From positions 1,500,001 to 1,564,000 of the forward strand of contig NZ_CP121689.1 in assembly GCF_038396615.1 (NCBI RefSeq): a stretch of DNA of 64,000 bases, read 5' to 3'. A program made the position numbers and the translations under genes. The stretch is from Thermatribacter velox (GTDB lineage: Bacteria > Atribacterota > Atribacteria > Atribacterales > Thermatribacteraceae). The notes beneath the pieces were generated by a model. It was not told the origin of the DNA, made no database searches, and saw only the letters and a program-made list of their open reading frames with translations. Position 1 is the stretch's first letter; every line of letters starts with the position of its first letter. Below are positions 18,291 through 27,600 of the stretch, piece after piece.

Positions 18291-19190
18291 TCAATACTCG
18301 ATTTGCCTGCGCATAGTCCTTGTATACATAAGTGCTAAAAGCGCCACCACCAGGGTAATTATATAGGCCAGTGCGGCACCTCTTCCAAAGTGCAAGAATT
18401 TAAAAGCTTCCTGATAGGTGAGAAAAGAAATGACCTTGGTGGCATTGGCAGGTCCTCCCTGAGTCATGATGTAAATAATATCAAACACCCTAAAAGCGTC
18501 CAGAGTCCGTAAAACCAGAACCACCAGAAAAGTGGGAGTCAACAAAGGGATGAGTATGCGGAACAGGTAAGATCTCCAAGTAGCTCCATCAACCACTGCT
18601 GCTTCATACAACTCACGGGGTATGGTTTGAAGACCCGCAAGCAAAAGAAGCGCAACCAGTGGGGTTACTTTCCAAACATCAGCGATAATAACGCAGTGCA
18701 TGGCACTCCAGGGGTTGGTCAACCAGGGTCGATAGGAATCCAGAATGCCTATCTGGGTGAGCAAGGCATTAAATGCACCGTAGTTCGCATTGAAAATCCA
18801 CTTCCACATGATAGCATCCACAGTTATGGGCAAAGCCCAGGGCAAAAGCAGGAGACTTCTTAACATTCCTCTACCTCTGAATTTTTCGTTTAAAAGCAGA
18901 GCAATCAGAAAACCAGCCACCATTTCCAAGGCGATGGAAACCACTGTAAAATAGGCAGTTCTGCCCATGGACTCCCAGAAGTAAGAGCTCTTCAGGATCT
19001 CAAGGTAATTACGCAATCCCACAAAAGGAGTACCCATTGCCCGTCTGGTAAGATCTATCTGGAAAAGGCTCATGTAAAAAGAAAGTGCCATGGGATAGAA
19101 AATAATGATGCCTATGAAAACAAAAGCGGGAAGAATCAGCAACCAAGCAAAGTAAGCCTCTTTTCTTCTAAAGCTTCTTGAGCTCCTCAT
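18291..19190 (-). CDS. Carbohydrate ABC transporter permease, MalF type
   Basis: 299 residues, six membrane helices, EAA loop YEAAVVDGATWRSY. Start at 19190 (MRSSRSFRRKE) is chosen as GGAGG lies nine bases upstream; an ATG at 19214 has only the intergenic hairpin before it. The channel partner is the MalG-type gene 10 bp downstream. Confidence 0.9.
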   Translation of the reverse strand: MRSSRSFRRKEAYFAWLLILPAFVFIGIIIFYPMALSFYMSLFQIDLTRRAMGTPFVGLRNYLEILKSSYFWESMGRTAYFTVVSIALEMVAGFLIALLLNEKFRGRGMLRSLLLLPWALPITVDAIMWKWIFNANYGAFNALLTQIGILDSYRPWLTNPWSAMHCVIIADVWKVTPLVALLLLAGLQTIPRELYEAAVVDGATWRSYLFRILIPLLTPTFLVVLVLRTLDAFRVFDIIYIMTQGGPANATKVISFLTYQEAFKFLHFGRGAALAYIITLVVALLALMYTRTMRRQIEY

Positions 19191-19206
19191 CCATCTCTTC
19201 CTCCAT

Positions 19207-19241
19207 AAAAACATAGGGCGGGGTATCCCGCCCTATGTTTT
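19207..19241 (-). terminator. Long stem-loop after the binding-protein gene
   Basis: ACATAGGGCGGG (19211-19222) pairs perfectly with CCCGCCCTATGT (19227-19238), extended by A:T pairs on both sides. A T5 tract follows on the minus strand. It begins within the stop codon of the binding-protein gene and probably attenuates permease transcription or protects the upstream mRNA. Confidence 0.8.
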
Positions 19242-20493
19242 AGTAGCGTTTCATAACTTCCTTAGCTCTGGACACCGCATCATCCATGGCCTGTTGCGGT
19301 GTCTTAGCACCAGTAAGCGCTGCCTGCAATTCTTCGCTCATAATCAGGGAAAATTGCGAGTACCAGGGAACTTGAGGACGGTCGAAAACATAGCGAATCT
19401 GTTCCTTGGCCACCTTGATGAGTTCAGGCTGCTGAGCAATTAGTTCCGGATCATCGTAAAGCGATTTCCAAATGGGAAGAGCATTCTGGCTATATTTTTT
19501 CTGCACTTCCCTGCTGGCAAGGTAGGTTACGTATTTCCAGGCTTCATCAGGGTATTTGCTGGTCTTCATGATGCTCAAACCCATTCCACCATTGCAGGTA
19601 GCACTCCTTCTTCCTTCAGGAAATCCTGGAATAAGCGTTAAAACAGCGTTACCCGCAATCTGTGATTCCTGGGGGTCGTTAGCCAGATTGTACATGTAAG
19701 TCCAGTTAAGTCCAAAAGCAGCCTGACCTGAAGAAAATACCCGGCGCACTTCTTCATAGAAAGATTCGACGCAAGCAGGATTAAAGTAACCAGCTTTCAT
19801 ATTGTCAACCATGAACTCCAGAGCTTTGAGTGGAGCTCCCTGGTTCATAATCGGGTTGCCATTTTCGTCAAAGAGCTTACCACCCATACCAACCGCGTAC
19901 TGCAACCACTGAATAACCACTGCTTCACCCTGTCCCCAGGCATCGATGATGGGATAGGTAACAATTCCGGCTTCTTTTAGTTTTTTAGAAATATCTATCA
20001 CTTCAGGCCAGTAGGTGGGAGGATTTGCTCCCACATCTTCGAGCATCTTTTTGTTGTAAAAGAAGTACTCCCAGTCGTTCAGCCAGGGCATACCGTATAG
20101 TCTCCCCTTGTAGGTAACTGAAGAAAGCACTTCCGGGAAGATATCAGCGCGGTCTTCCTCAGAGAGCCGATCGGTTACATCCAGAAGCCAACCCGCCTCC
20201 GCAAATTCGGCAGGCCAGATACAATCAAGAAGAATAACATCGTAGGTTCCCGCCCCGCTGGCTGCAGCCACCACAATTTTGTCGTGGAGCTCCTCATAAG
20301 CGACAAAAGAAAGATTCACTTCAATATCCGGGTTCTGTTTCAGAAACTCGTCAGTCATAGCACGAATATCACTTTCCTGGTAACCCGCCTGTTTCATGAA
20401 AAGACCGCTTATGGCAACCTTGCCCAAAGCTGGCACACTTAAAACAAACAACACACAAGCTACCACAACCAAACATACAGTTAGTTTTTTCAT
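19240..20493 (-). CDS. Extracellular sugar-binding protein of an ABC importer
   Basis: 417 residues with a signal peptide (MKKLTVCLVVVACVLFVLSVPALG) and a family 1 binding fold: TDEFLKQNPDIEVNLSFVAYEELHDK, TYDVILLDCIWPAEFAEAGWL, then MPWLNDWEYFFYNKKML. It captures a sugar for the two permeases downstream. The NagB-like enzyme, PIG-L deacetylase and GntR regulator upstream suggest an amino sugar or its derivative (inference). AGGAGGGA precedes the start. Confidence 0.9.
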   Translation of the reverse strand: MKKLTVCLVVVACVLFVLSVPALGKVAISGLFMKQAGYQESDIRAMTDEFLKQNPDIEVNLSFVAYEELHDKIVVAAASGAGTYDVILLDCIWPAEFAEAGWLLDVTDRLSEEDRADIFPEVLSSVTYKGRLYGMPWLNDWEYFFYNKKMLEDVGANPPTYWPEVIDISKKLKEAGIVTYPIIDAWGQGEAVVIQWLQYAVGMGGKLFDENGNPIMNQGAPLKALEFMVDNMKAGYFNPACVESFYEEVRRVFSSGQAAFGLNWTYMYNLANDPQESQIAGNAVLTLIPGFPEGRRSATCNGGMGLSIMKTSKYPDEAWKYVTYLASREVQKKYSQNALPIWKSLYDDPELIAQQPELIKVAKEQIRYVFDRPQVPWYSQFSLIMSEELQAALTGAKTPQQAMDDAVSRAKEVMKRY

Positions 20494-20595
20494 CTCTGTC
20501 CCTCCTAAGTTGTTAATGGTTTTTGCTTACACAAAACAGAAGCAGCAAAAATTTTCCAGGTTGTACCTCACCTCCTCAATGCCTGAACTGTTTTC

Positions 20596-21516
20596 TCAGG
20601 ACATGTGTATCTCTACGTTATCAGCCACCCCACCAAGCATGGTGTAGGTTCCTGGCAGAGTCTGCAGGATAGAGGCAGGCACCAGGGTGTTCACCCTTCC
20701 GTGAGCAGCAAGACGGGCTATGAAGCGCTGCCAGCTCACTCCTCCACCGATATAGCCATCCAGCCAGAAGCTGCGGTCTTTAGCCTGCACAATCTGAGCA
20801 GGACCAATGGTGGCTGCTTTGGGTGGTACCCAGGACCAGTCTCCACTGAAAGAATGCAATGCATTCTGCATGATGGTCATAGGATGCAGCTCCACGATGC
20901 GGGGTCCAGCCTGCTTAAAAGCTTCCAGGTCATCGCCAAATTCAAAACCAAGATGTGCTTCCCAGAAGGCAATGTGACCACACCAGCCTACACCGCCATA
21001 GCAGCAGTCTGCACCACCCAGGTCAGCAATCATTTTGGCGTAGTCATTCAGAACTTCTTTGGTTGGGAAGTGAATGTTTCTTTCGGGAGGACGGAGTTTG
21101 GGGTCAATCTTTGAAAAGAAACCGTCCCACATGGCTTTCTGGAAAGAACCTGGCCAGGTGGGAGGAGCCGTGTTGCCTTCCTCGTCAGCGTACTCATCCA
21201 TGTTGAAGGTGTACACGTGGTCCATGGGAATGCGCAACCTGTTAATCATCTCTGTAGCAATGGGGTACTGAGGCATGGGGCCAACTGGTAGAATGAGTAC
21301 CAGCTTTTGATTTTTTTCACGAGCCTCCACAATGCGAGTGACGATGTCCAGAGCGAACTGGAAATAGAAATCTTCTTTGTTCTCGATGATGCGGATTTTG
21401 AAGTCAGGGTTGGGATGCTTGGTGATTTCTTCTTTGGTTATTTTTCTAACTCGCTCACATTCTTCCCGATCCTGAAAGGGGATAAACTTGGCTAAAGAGT
21501 AACGGAAAATGGTCAA
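20596..21516 (-). CDS. Glucosamine-6-phosphate deaminase/isomerase-like protein (divergent NagB)
   Basis: About 306 residues. TFNMDEYADEEG matches the NagB NMDEY loop with its catalytic Asp. GVGWCGHIAFWEAH matches the GxGxxGHIAFNEP loop with its catalytic His and Glu, but Trp and Cys replace usual residues. It is longer than NagB (about 240-270) at both ends. A TTG start at 21516 has AGGAGGTG seven bases upstream; the ATG at 21537 would include that site. It lies between a GntR/UTRA regulator and an ABC importer. It probably deaminates or isomerises an amino-sugar phosphate, though not surely glucosamine-6-P. Confidence 0.8.
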   Translation of the reverse strand: MTIFRYSLAKFIPFQDREECERVRKITKEEITKHPNPDFKIRIIENKEDFYFQFALDIVTRIVEAREKNQKLVLILPVGPMPQYPIATEMINRLRIPMDHVYTFNMDEYADEEGNTAPPTWPGSFQKAMWDGFFSKIDPKLRPPERNIHFPTKEVLNDYAKMIADLGGADCCYGGVGWCGHIAFWEAHLGFEFGDDLEAFKQAGPRIVELHPMTIMQNALHSFSGDWSWVPPKAATIGPAQIVQAKDRSFWLDGYIGGGVSWQRFIARLAAHGRVNTLVPASILQTLPGTYTMLGGVADNVEIHMS

Positions 21517-21551
21517 CCAAAAGCACCTCCTCAGCATACCAACATTGTGGA

Positions 21552-22346
21552 CTAATATACAACATTATTGGATGACAAATGATGATTCTTCGAAAAACCA
21601 GGTCGGACCAAGTTCACAACAAACTTGTAGCGGTCAGCCCGATACAAAAATTCAACATACTCGATAGGAGAATCCGTTTCATCAAAGGTTATCCGTGTAC
21701 AGAAAAGACCCGGGAACCCTTCAGGAACTTTCAAAAGTGCAGCTTCTTCCTTTTCGATTAGAACCGATTCTAATGTCTGTCTTGCCCAAACAACAGGTTT
21801 AGAAATGAAAGTATTCAATATATAACACAGGTCTTTTTCTTCAAGTTCTGCAACACTGGTCCCAAGAAAGTCTTTAAAAAGATTGAATGGCAGAAACACC
21901 TTTCTCAAACAAATGGGTTGATCATCAGCAAACAGTAATTGTTCTACAAATATTACACGACTATTTTCTTCAGTAAGTCTAAGATGCTTCGCTATTTGTG
22001 AGTTAGCTTCTACAAGAGAACGTCTTAGCAATTTACTCCCTGGCTTCAGCCCACGAGACAACATATCCTCGGTGAAAGTAACCAAATGGCCAAGTTTTTC
22101 AACAATCTTAGATTTCGAAACAAAAGTTCCCTTCCCCGGTACCTTCTGTAGATAACCCTCCCGCGCCAGGTCTTCAATCGCCCTCCTGACAGTAATCCGA
22201 CTTATACCAAACTTTTCGCACAACTCAGATTCAGAGTAAATCCTATCACCCGGCTTAATATCCCCCCTCTCGATCATTTCCAAAATTAATCTCTTAAGTT
22301 GCACATGCAACGGTATAGGAGAGGACTTTCTTATATCAAGAGACAT
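21552..22346 (-). CDS. GntR-family regulator with UTRA domain (copy 1)
   Basis: 264 residues. The N-terminal winged helix runs from SPIPLHVQLKRLIL through GDRIYSESELCEKFGISR and TVRRAIEDLAREGYL to the wing PGKGTFV. The C-terminal UTRA domain (about residues 90-245) binds small ligands, often amino-sugar phosphates. It is clearly paralogous to the regulator at 30747-31511: both share PGKGTFV, KLVEKL-type, FT(E/Q)DM and PVWARQ segments. It probably controls the NagB-like/ABC operon and the divergent SIS/ABC operon. Confidence 0.92.
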   Translation of the reverse strand: MSLDIRKSSPIPLHVQLKRLILEMIERGDIKPGDRIYSESELCEKFGISRITVRRAIEDLAREGYLQKVPGKGTFVSKSKIVEKLGHLVTFTEDMLSRGLKPGSKLLRRSLVEANSQIAKHLRLTEENSRVIFVEQLLFADDQPICLRKVFLPFNLFKDFLGTSVAELEEKDLCYILNTFISKPVVWARQTLESVLIEKEEAALLKVPEGFPGLFCTRITFDETDSPIEYVEFLYRADRYKFVVNLVRPGFSKNHHLSSNNVVY

Positions 22347-22399
22347 AAAAACACTCCTTATTCCAATCTAATATTCTAATAAACTCCCTACGATATACC

Positions 22400-23251
22400 T
22401 TACTTTATGTTTCTAATTAACTCTAAATAAGGCTTAAAGTCAAATTTAGGCCTGGCCTCGAAAGAAAGAAAAAGTTCAACAAAGAAGTTTTCCTCCACTT
22501 TCTTCTTTAATCTTTGGCTTACCAGGTCAGAAATAATTGCAGCCTGACTTCTGTATTCAGAAAGGGCCTCGACCACCTTGTCCTCCAGCTCTTTGGACAC
22601 AACGATAGCTTTATTAGCACTGATAGCGGGGTCTTGCCCTGCACAAAGAGCGTGAAAAGGAGAAAATTTTCCCCATACTGAATACTCAAGATAGCTCTTA
22701 ATGGGAAACTCGAGCTTTCCATAATCGGGCATAATAGGATCACCAGCCTGTGGACCATCCCAAGCTCCCATCAGGTAAGTAGCCTCATGGTCAGCATGTT
22801 CCCTATAGGGATTAGGCAACAATAGTCTAGTAGTTTTCAGCTCCCTAAGAATTCTAATGGTCTTTTCAAATGTCCCAAATCCACCCCAGGGCATCTTCCA
22901 ACCGAGATTAGGCCTAAGGCTGAAATCAGGAAAATCTAATCTTATTATATGCTCCATACCAACACCAACCTTAGCGTAAGCCCTAATTGTTTCTTCCTTT
23001 CTAATTTCCACAATTCTCTCTTTTTCATCAAGAGTGGTATAACCTCCACAACCATTGCAAGCAATCACCACATACACTTGAGCACCAAATTCTCTAACTA
23101 CCTGTAACAAGTATCCAGCTCCCAGTAAAGCATCATCATCATGTGGTGAAAATATAACAATAACCTCTCCATCAGACCAGGAAGGAAAGATTGTTTCAAT
23201 GTTCTGTGACTTTTCTCTTTTCCAGAGATCGTAAAAGAAAACTCCTTTCAT
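22400..23251 (-). CDS. PIG-L (LmbE)-family deacetylase
   Basis: 283 residues. VIFSPHDDDALLGAG carries the zinc-binding and catalytic PHxDD motif and HADHEATYLMGAWD the distal His. The family removes acetyl groups from N-acetylglucosamine-type sugars in the cytoplasm. It is the first gene of the minus-strand amino-sugar operon, ahead of the GntR regulator and NagB-like protein, so it may deacetylate the imported sugar. GGAGGG precedes the start. Confidence 0.9.
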   Translation of the reverse strand: MKGVFFYDLWKREKSQNIETIFPSWSDGEVIVIFSPHDDDALLGAGYLLQVVREFGAQVYVVIACNGCGGYTTLDEKERIVEIRKEETIRAYAKVGVGMEHIIRLDFPDFSLRPNLGWKMPWGGFGTFEKTIRILRELKTTRLLLPNPYREHADHEATYLMGAWDGPQAGDPIMPDYGKLEFPIKSYLEYSVWGKFSPFHALCAGQDPAISANKAIVVSKELEDKVVEALSEYRSQAAIISDLVSQRLKKKVEENFFVELFLSFEARPKFDFKPYLELIRNIK

Positions 23252-23290
23252 TTTTCTCCCTCCGATTTATTGTGATTTACTATAAAGTTG

Positions 23291-23319
23291 TTGACAACTA
23301 TTATAACCTATTATATCCT
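23291..23319 (+). promoter_or_regulatory. Divergent promoter region with tandem decamers
   Basis: On the plus strand TTGACA (23291-23296), a 17-bp spacer and TATCCT (23314-23319) form a promoter for the SIS/ABC operon. The same stretch holds the near-identical tandem decamers AACTATTATA and ACCTATTATA, which read TATAATAG on the minus strand and can serve as -10 and operator for the PIG-L operon. CTAATA-type repeats recur at 22365-22385 before the GntR gene. Confidence 0.45.
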
Positions 23320-23354
23320 ATGCTTAAATATTAAAATATGAAAGGAGGAGTTTT

Positions 23355-24110
23355 ATGTCTAATCAAAAATCATTCCTGGATATTTGTATTGATTTCCTGC
23401 AAAAAATCGAAAAAGAACAAGCAGAAAACTTTAAAAAAGCGGGTCAAGCCATAGGCGATGCAATCATGGCAGGGAAACTTGTTCATGTTGTCGGTACCGG
23501 AGGTCACACCTGTCTTCCAGCATACGACATGTTTTACCGTGCAGGTGGACTTGTACCAGTAAATCTTATAATACCAATTGGAGCACTTTACGGAGCAAGC
23601 GGTGCACTTCATGGTATGCGCATTGAAAGATGTCCCGGCTATATGAACAGAGTAATTGACTATTACAAGGTTGGCCCAGGAGATGTAGCAATCATTTTCA
23701 ACAACATCGGAGTCAACGCTGCTACAATCGATGCCGCTTTAGAATGCAAAGCAAAAGGCGCCTACACTATAGGAGTGGGCGGTTCTCCCTGGCAAAAAGA
23801 AATCCCCCTCGACCACTATACTCGCCATCCAAGTAAGAAAAATCTGATGGACATTGTAGACCTGTTCATTGATGATTACAATCCTGTAGGAGACGCTGTT
23901 ATTGAACTCGAAGGCTTTGATCGTCCCATAGCACCTATATCCCAGGTGACTGACTCATACATAGTACGAAGAATCGAAATAGAAGCTTGTAAGTACATGC
24001 TTAGTAAAGGTTTCAAGCCGCCCGTCTGGATGAGCGCCAACAGAGTCGGAGGAGACGAAGCAAACGCTCGTTACCAGGAAGAATATTATCATCGTATCAA
24101 AAACCTGTAA
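23355..24110 (+). CDS. SIS-domain phosphosugar-binding protein (UPF0309-like), copy 1
   Basis: 251 residues. GKLVHVVGTGGHTCLPAYDMFYRAGGL is the first sugar-phosphate loop of SIS domains; GDVAIIFNNIGVNAATIDAA and a C-terminal EIEACKYML helix follow. SIS proteins isomerise or sense phosphosugars; enzyme or regulator cannot be decided. Its paralog is 32997-33746, next to another ABC importer. It heads the plus-strand operon with AAAGGAGG before the start, and a small hairpin (24122-24138) separates it from the binding-protein gene. Confidence 0.85.
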   Translation: MSNQKSFLDICIDFLQKIEKEQAENFKKAGQAIGDAIMAGKLVHVVGTGGHTCLPAYDMFYRAGGLVPVNLIIPIGALYGASGALHGMRIERCPGYMNRVIDYYKVGPGDVAIIFNNIGVNAATIDAALECKAKGAYTIGVGGSPWQKEIPLDHYTRHPSKKNLMDIVDLFIDDYNPVGDAVIELEGFDRPIAPISQVTDSYIVRRIEIEACKYMLSKGFKPPVWMSANRVGGDEANARYQEEYYHRIKNL

Positions 24111-24158
24111 AAAGATTATAATCCGGCTAAATGCCGGACAAAAAGGAGGGTTAACACA

Positions 24159-25490
24159 ATGAAAAAAAGTTTATTGGTTGTGCTATGCCTAATGGGATTA
24201 CTTTTTGTAACCACCGCTTCTTCTGTCGCCCAGGAAAAAATTGAGATAACTTTTTGGCACCACGAAGCCCCGGCACACCGTGTAGCTGCCTTTCAAAAAG
24301 TGATAGACCTGTTTGTAAAAGAAAACCCTGATGTGGAGATCAACCAAGAAGTTGTCATGTGGGGTGATGCATGGGTTAAAACACTTTCTGCGATGGAAGC
24401 AGGAACACTTCCCGATTTCCAATTCTCAATACCTGATTTGTTGCTTACCATGTATAAAGCAGGAGCAGTAGCACCGGTAACAGACCTGGTAAATGAAATC
24501 GATGAAAAATACCAATTCTTCCCAAACCAGAGGAATATATACGCTCACGACGGAGAATACTGGGGTGTGCCCATATTTACTATGGTAATGCTTCTCACAT
24601 ATCGCCCCAGCTTCTTTGAAGAGTATCTGGGTACCAAGGAACCTCCAAAAACTTGGGACGAAGCTTTAGAATATGCCAAAAAAATCACCGAAGCTTCTGA
24701 GGAAGAAGTATACGGTATAGGAATAGGTGGAGCAAAAAATCTTATGACTGATGAGCAAGCTTACATTTTCCTTGCAAGTGCTGGAGCAAGGTTCTTTGAT
24801 GAAAACGGCAGAGTTATTTTTAACAACCCAAAAACTATAGAAGCCCTAAAACTATACAAAGAATTTTTCCAATACGCTCCCCCTGGGGCAGAAGCTTGGT
24901 CCTGGGGAGAAATTGAACTTAATATAGCTGCAGGTACCATAGCCATGTCACCCTACTTCCCATCAGTACAGAAAAGATTCCATGAAGAATTCGATAGCAA
25001 CGATTACGACGCAGCCCATATTCCTTACTTCAAAGATAGAAAAGAACGCGGCACCATAACGTATCCAAACGAAATTCATATTTACAAAGACACCCTTAAA
25101 AATGGTGAAAAACACATGAACGCAATCAAAAACTTCATAAAGTTCATGATGCGCCCCGAAATCAATGCTATCTTAACCGCGGAACAGGAGCCGGGTGGTT
25201 TCTTCCCAACCACAGTCGCTGCTTCCCAAGCCAAGGAATACTGGGAAAACCCCATAGTAAAGAGATTCGAAAATATCCACAAAGTAGCCTTCGAGGCACT
25301 GCAAGAATATGCAACCCTTTATGGCTTCGAATATGGTAAATGGGTCAATCTGGGCATAGGAGATATCACAGGTGCCGACGTACTAGCAGAAGTGGTAAAT
25401 AAGGTAGTCAGCGGGCAAATGAGTGTTGAAGAAGCAGTAGCTTGGGGTCACCAGGAAATGGAAAAATATTCTGTGCCAGTATCTCAGTAA
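24159..25490 (+). CDS. Extracellular sugar-binding protein of an ABC importer
   Basis: 443 residues with a signal peptide (MKKSLLVVLCLMGLLFVTTA...VAQ). The mature part begins EITFWHHEAPAHRVAAFQKV, close to the WHMEQPPHRVEQFQ of the protein at 35664-36965, so the two operons share an origin. It feeds the permeases 25580-26458 and 27601-28440. AAGGAGGG precedes the start. Confidence 0.9.
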   Translation: MKKSLLVVLCLMGLLFVTTASSVAQEKIEITFWHHEAPAHRVAAFQKVIDLFVKENPDVEINQEVVMWGDAWVKTLSAMEAGTLPDFQFSIPDLLLTMYKAGAVAPVTDLVNEIDEKYQFFPNQRNIYAHDGEYWGVPIFTMVMLLTYRPSFFEEYLGTKEPPKTWDEALEYAKKITEASEEEVYGIGIGGAKNLMTDEQAYIFLASAGARFFDENGRVIFNNPKTIEALKLYKEFFQYAPPGAEAWSWGEIELNIAAGTIAMSPYFPSVQKRFHEEFDSNDYDAAHIPYFKDRKERGTITYPNEIHIYKDTLKNGEKHMNAIKNFIKFMMRPEINAILTAEQEPGGFFPTTVAASQAKEYWENPIVKRFENIHKVAFEALQEYATLYGFEYGKWVNLGIGDITGADVLAEVVNKVVSGQMSVEEAVAWGHQEMEKYSVPVSQ

Positions 25491-25526
25491 TTAAAATTAA
25501 TATTTGTGTAAATATTTACATGGCAT

Positions 25527-25561
25527 CTGCCCCTGTCGGCACTTAGTGCCGACAGGGGCAG
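25527..25561 (+). terminator. Perfect 16-bp stem-loop after the binding-protein gene
   Basis: CTGCCCCTGTCGGCAC (25527-25542) pairs with GTGCCGACAGGGGCAG (25546-25561) around a TTA loop. No T tract follows, so it is more likely an mRNA stabiliser or processing barrier than a terminator. Confidence 0.75.
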
Positions 25562-25579
25562 CAACGAGGGGGAAACAAA

Positions 25580-26458
25580 TTGGGAAAAAAGTCCTCAAGA
25601 GGATTGCGGCAATATTTACCACTATTACCTCTTTTGGCTCTTTTGATTTTCGTTTTTGCCTACCCATGCATATCAGCCTTTCTTTTGGCTTTTCAAGATA
25701 TTTCTTTTGGTGAAGCTTCGGGAAATTACGTCGGTTTAAAAAATTTCGCGGGACTATTAGAAAATCAAGTATTTATTAACTCGTTAACCAGAAGTTTTGT
25801 CTGGGCCATCGGCAACCTCGTAATTCAGCTATCAATCCCTATGGGAATCGCTTTGCTCTTAAATAGAAGGATGAAAGGAATAAATCTGGCCAGATCGCTA
25901 ATTATGCTACCCTGGATAGTTCCCTCGGTAGCAATCGCAATTTGCATGCGCTGGATGCTACTTCCAAGAATTGGCATAATTAATGAGTTCCTCCTTTTTG
26001 CCAAAATCATCCAAAAACCCGTTCACTTTCTTGGTAACTCTTCTACAGCCATGCCCTTTTTAATACTTCTTAATTCATGGAAATTCATGCCCTTTGGAAC
26101 CCTGTTAATCCTGGCAGCACTACAAAGCATCCCAGAAAGTGTTTTCGAAGCAGCAGCAGTAGATGGAGCAAGAAGCTTCCAGCAGTTTCGTTACATAACT
26201 TTCCCCTTACTGGGATCAATGATATGGTTCGTTGGTTTCCTGGCATTCGCTTGGAATTTCAATACCTTTGACCTAATCTGGTTAACGACTCAAGGAGGGC
26301 CAGGAAACGCTACACAGACTTTACCAGTCTTGATTTATAGAACAGCCTTTAAGGTATTCCGTCTTGGGGAAGCTTCTGCCATATCAGTTTTTATCGTGTT
26401 TCTACTTTTAATAATAGGGGTACTATACCTTAAGCTCCTTGCCCCAAAAGGCGACTAA
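25580..26458 (+). CDS. Carbohydrate ABC transporter permease, MalF type
   Basis: 292 residues, six membrane helices, EAA loop FEAAAVDGARSFQQF. TTG start with GAGGGGGA upstream, right after the hairpin. Its channel partner is not the next gene but the one after: a UroD-like gene lies between them. Confidence 0.88.
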   Translation: MGKKSSRGLRQYLPLLPLLALLIFVFAYPCISAFLLAFQDISFGEASGNYVGLKNFAGLLENQVFINSLTRSFVWAIGNLVIQLSIPMGIALLLNRRMKGINLARSLIMLPWIVPSVAIAICMRWMLLPRIGIINEFLLFAKIIQKPVHFLGNSSTAMPFLILLNSWKFMPFGTLLILAALQSIPESVFEAAAVDGARSFQQFRYITFPLLGSMIWFVGFLAFAWNFNTFDLIWLTTQGGPGNATQTLPVLIYRTAFKVFRLGEASAISVFIVFLLLIIGVLYLKLLAPKGD

Positions 26459-26475
26459 AGAAAGGAGAAGGAATA

Positions 26476-27600
26476 GTGAAAAGCTGCGAAAGACTAAAGT
26501 CAGCCATCAGTAAAAAGCTCCCAGACAGAGTACCACTGGATTTGGGAAGCAGTATAACTGGTTTAACTCTGTTTGCTGCCAAAAAATTGTGCAACCTGCT
26601 CGGTATCAAAGAAGATCTGAAAATAATTGTAAAACCCTTGCAACTTATTGAGCCTCCGGAGGAAATACTCATTAGATTGCACATTGATACAAGATACGTA
26701 AGACCTACTTTACCTAATCAAGAGACTTTTGAAGAAGAATACATAGACGAATGGGGTATACGCTGGAGACTTGCCTCAAATGGATTTTATTATGACATAG
26801 TTGAACATCCTCTAAAAGAAGGTACGCTTGAGGAGATAGAAAAATTTGATTGGCCGGAGCCAAGGCAAAAAGAGCTTTTTTCTGGTTTAAGAGAAAGATG
26901 TGAATACCTACATCGCCATACAGATTATGCCATTATTGGCGATCCGTTAAGTCCAGCCTTATTTGAGCCAGCTTGGTACTTACGTGGCATGGAAAATTTC
27001 TTAGTAGACCTCATCCAAAACAGAAAATACGCGGAACGTCTACTAGACACTCTATTGGAGTTTAAAATTCAATTCTTTGACGAATTTCTCAAACAAGCAG
27101 GAGACTATATCCAGGTCATTATGCTTGGTGATGACCTGGGAACACAAAAAGCTCCGCTCCTCTCACCAAAGCTATACCAGGAAGTCGTAAAACCACGTCA
27201 CAAAAATTTATTCTCCTTCATAAAGAGCCGTACCGAAGCAAAAATATTTCTACACTCCTGTGGAGCTATTGAACCCTTGATACCACAGCTGATCGATGCT
27301 GGAGTAGAAATACTGCATCCACTCCAACCTTTAGCCCATGGAATGAACCATCAAAAAATCAAGGAAAAATATGGAGATAAGCTTTGCTTTTGGGGAGGTA
27401 TTGATATTCAATCTGCCCTTCCAGGCTCGAAAGAAGAAGTCAGACTCGAAGTAGAACGCAGAATCAAGTTACTTGGCAAAAATGGAGGATATGTTATGAG
27501 CCCAGCCCACAACATTCAACCAGACACACCACCAGAAAACATTTTAGAAATGTTTGACTATGCACTGGAAGTTGGCAAGTACCAGGAGGAAAGGGAATAA
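26476..27600 (+). CDS. UroD-like (MtaA-type) protein between two permease genes
   Basis: 374 residues, UroD/MtaA-type barrel. FLHSCGAIEPLIPQLIDAG provides the HxC zinc motif; the distal position, Cys in MtaA-like enzymes, reads SPAHNIQPDTPPENI, so His or Asn may replace Cys. DEWGIRW and ILHPLQPLAHGM are further family segments. GTG start with AGGAGAAGG upstream; the stop is followed at once by the MalG-type start. The place inside the importer operon argues for a role in processing the imported compound, for example methyl transfer, and against haem synthesis. The substrate is unknown. Confidence 0.85.
   Translation: MKSCERLKSAISKKLPDRVPLDLGSSITGLTLFAAKKLCNLLGIKEDLKIIVKPLQLIEPPEEILIRLHIDTRYVRPTLPNQETFEEEYIDEWGIRWRLASNGFYYDIVEHPLKEGTLEEIEKFDWPEPRQKELFSGLRERCEYLHRHTDYAIIGDPLSPALFEPAWYLRGMENFLVDLIQNRKYAERLLDTLLEFKIQFFDEFLKQAGDYIQVIMLGDDLGTQKAPLLSPKLYQEVVKPRHKNLFSFIKSRTEAKIFLHSCGAIEPLIPQLIDAGVEILHPLQPLAHGMNHQKIKEKYGDKLCFWGGIDIQSALPGSKEEVRLEVERRIKLLGKNGGYVMSPAHNIQPDTPPENILEMFDYALEVGKYQEERE

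Noticed and set aside
24122-24138. Small hairpin TCCGGC-TAAAT-GCCGGA between SIS and binding-protein genes
   Set aside because: Only six base pairs and no T tract; too weak to call a terminator.
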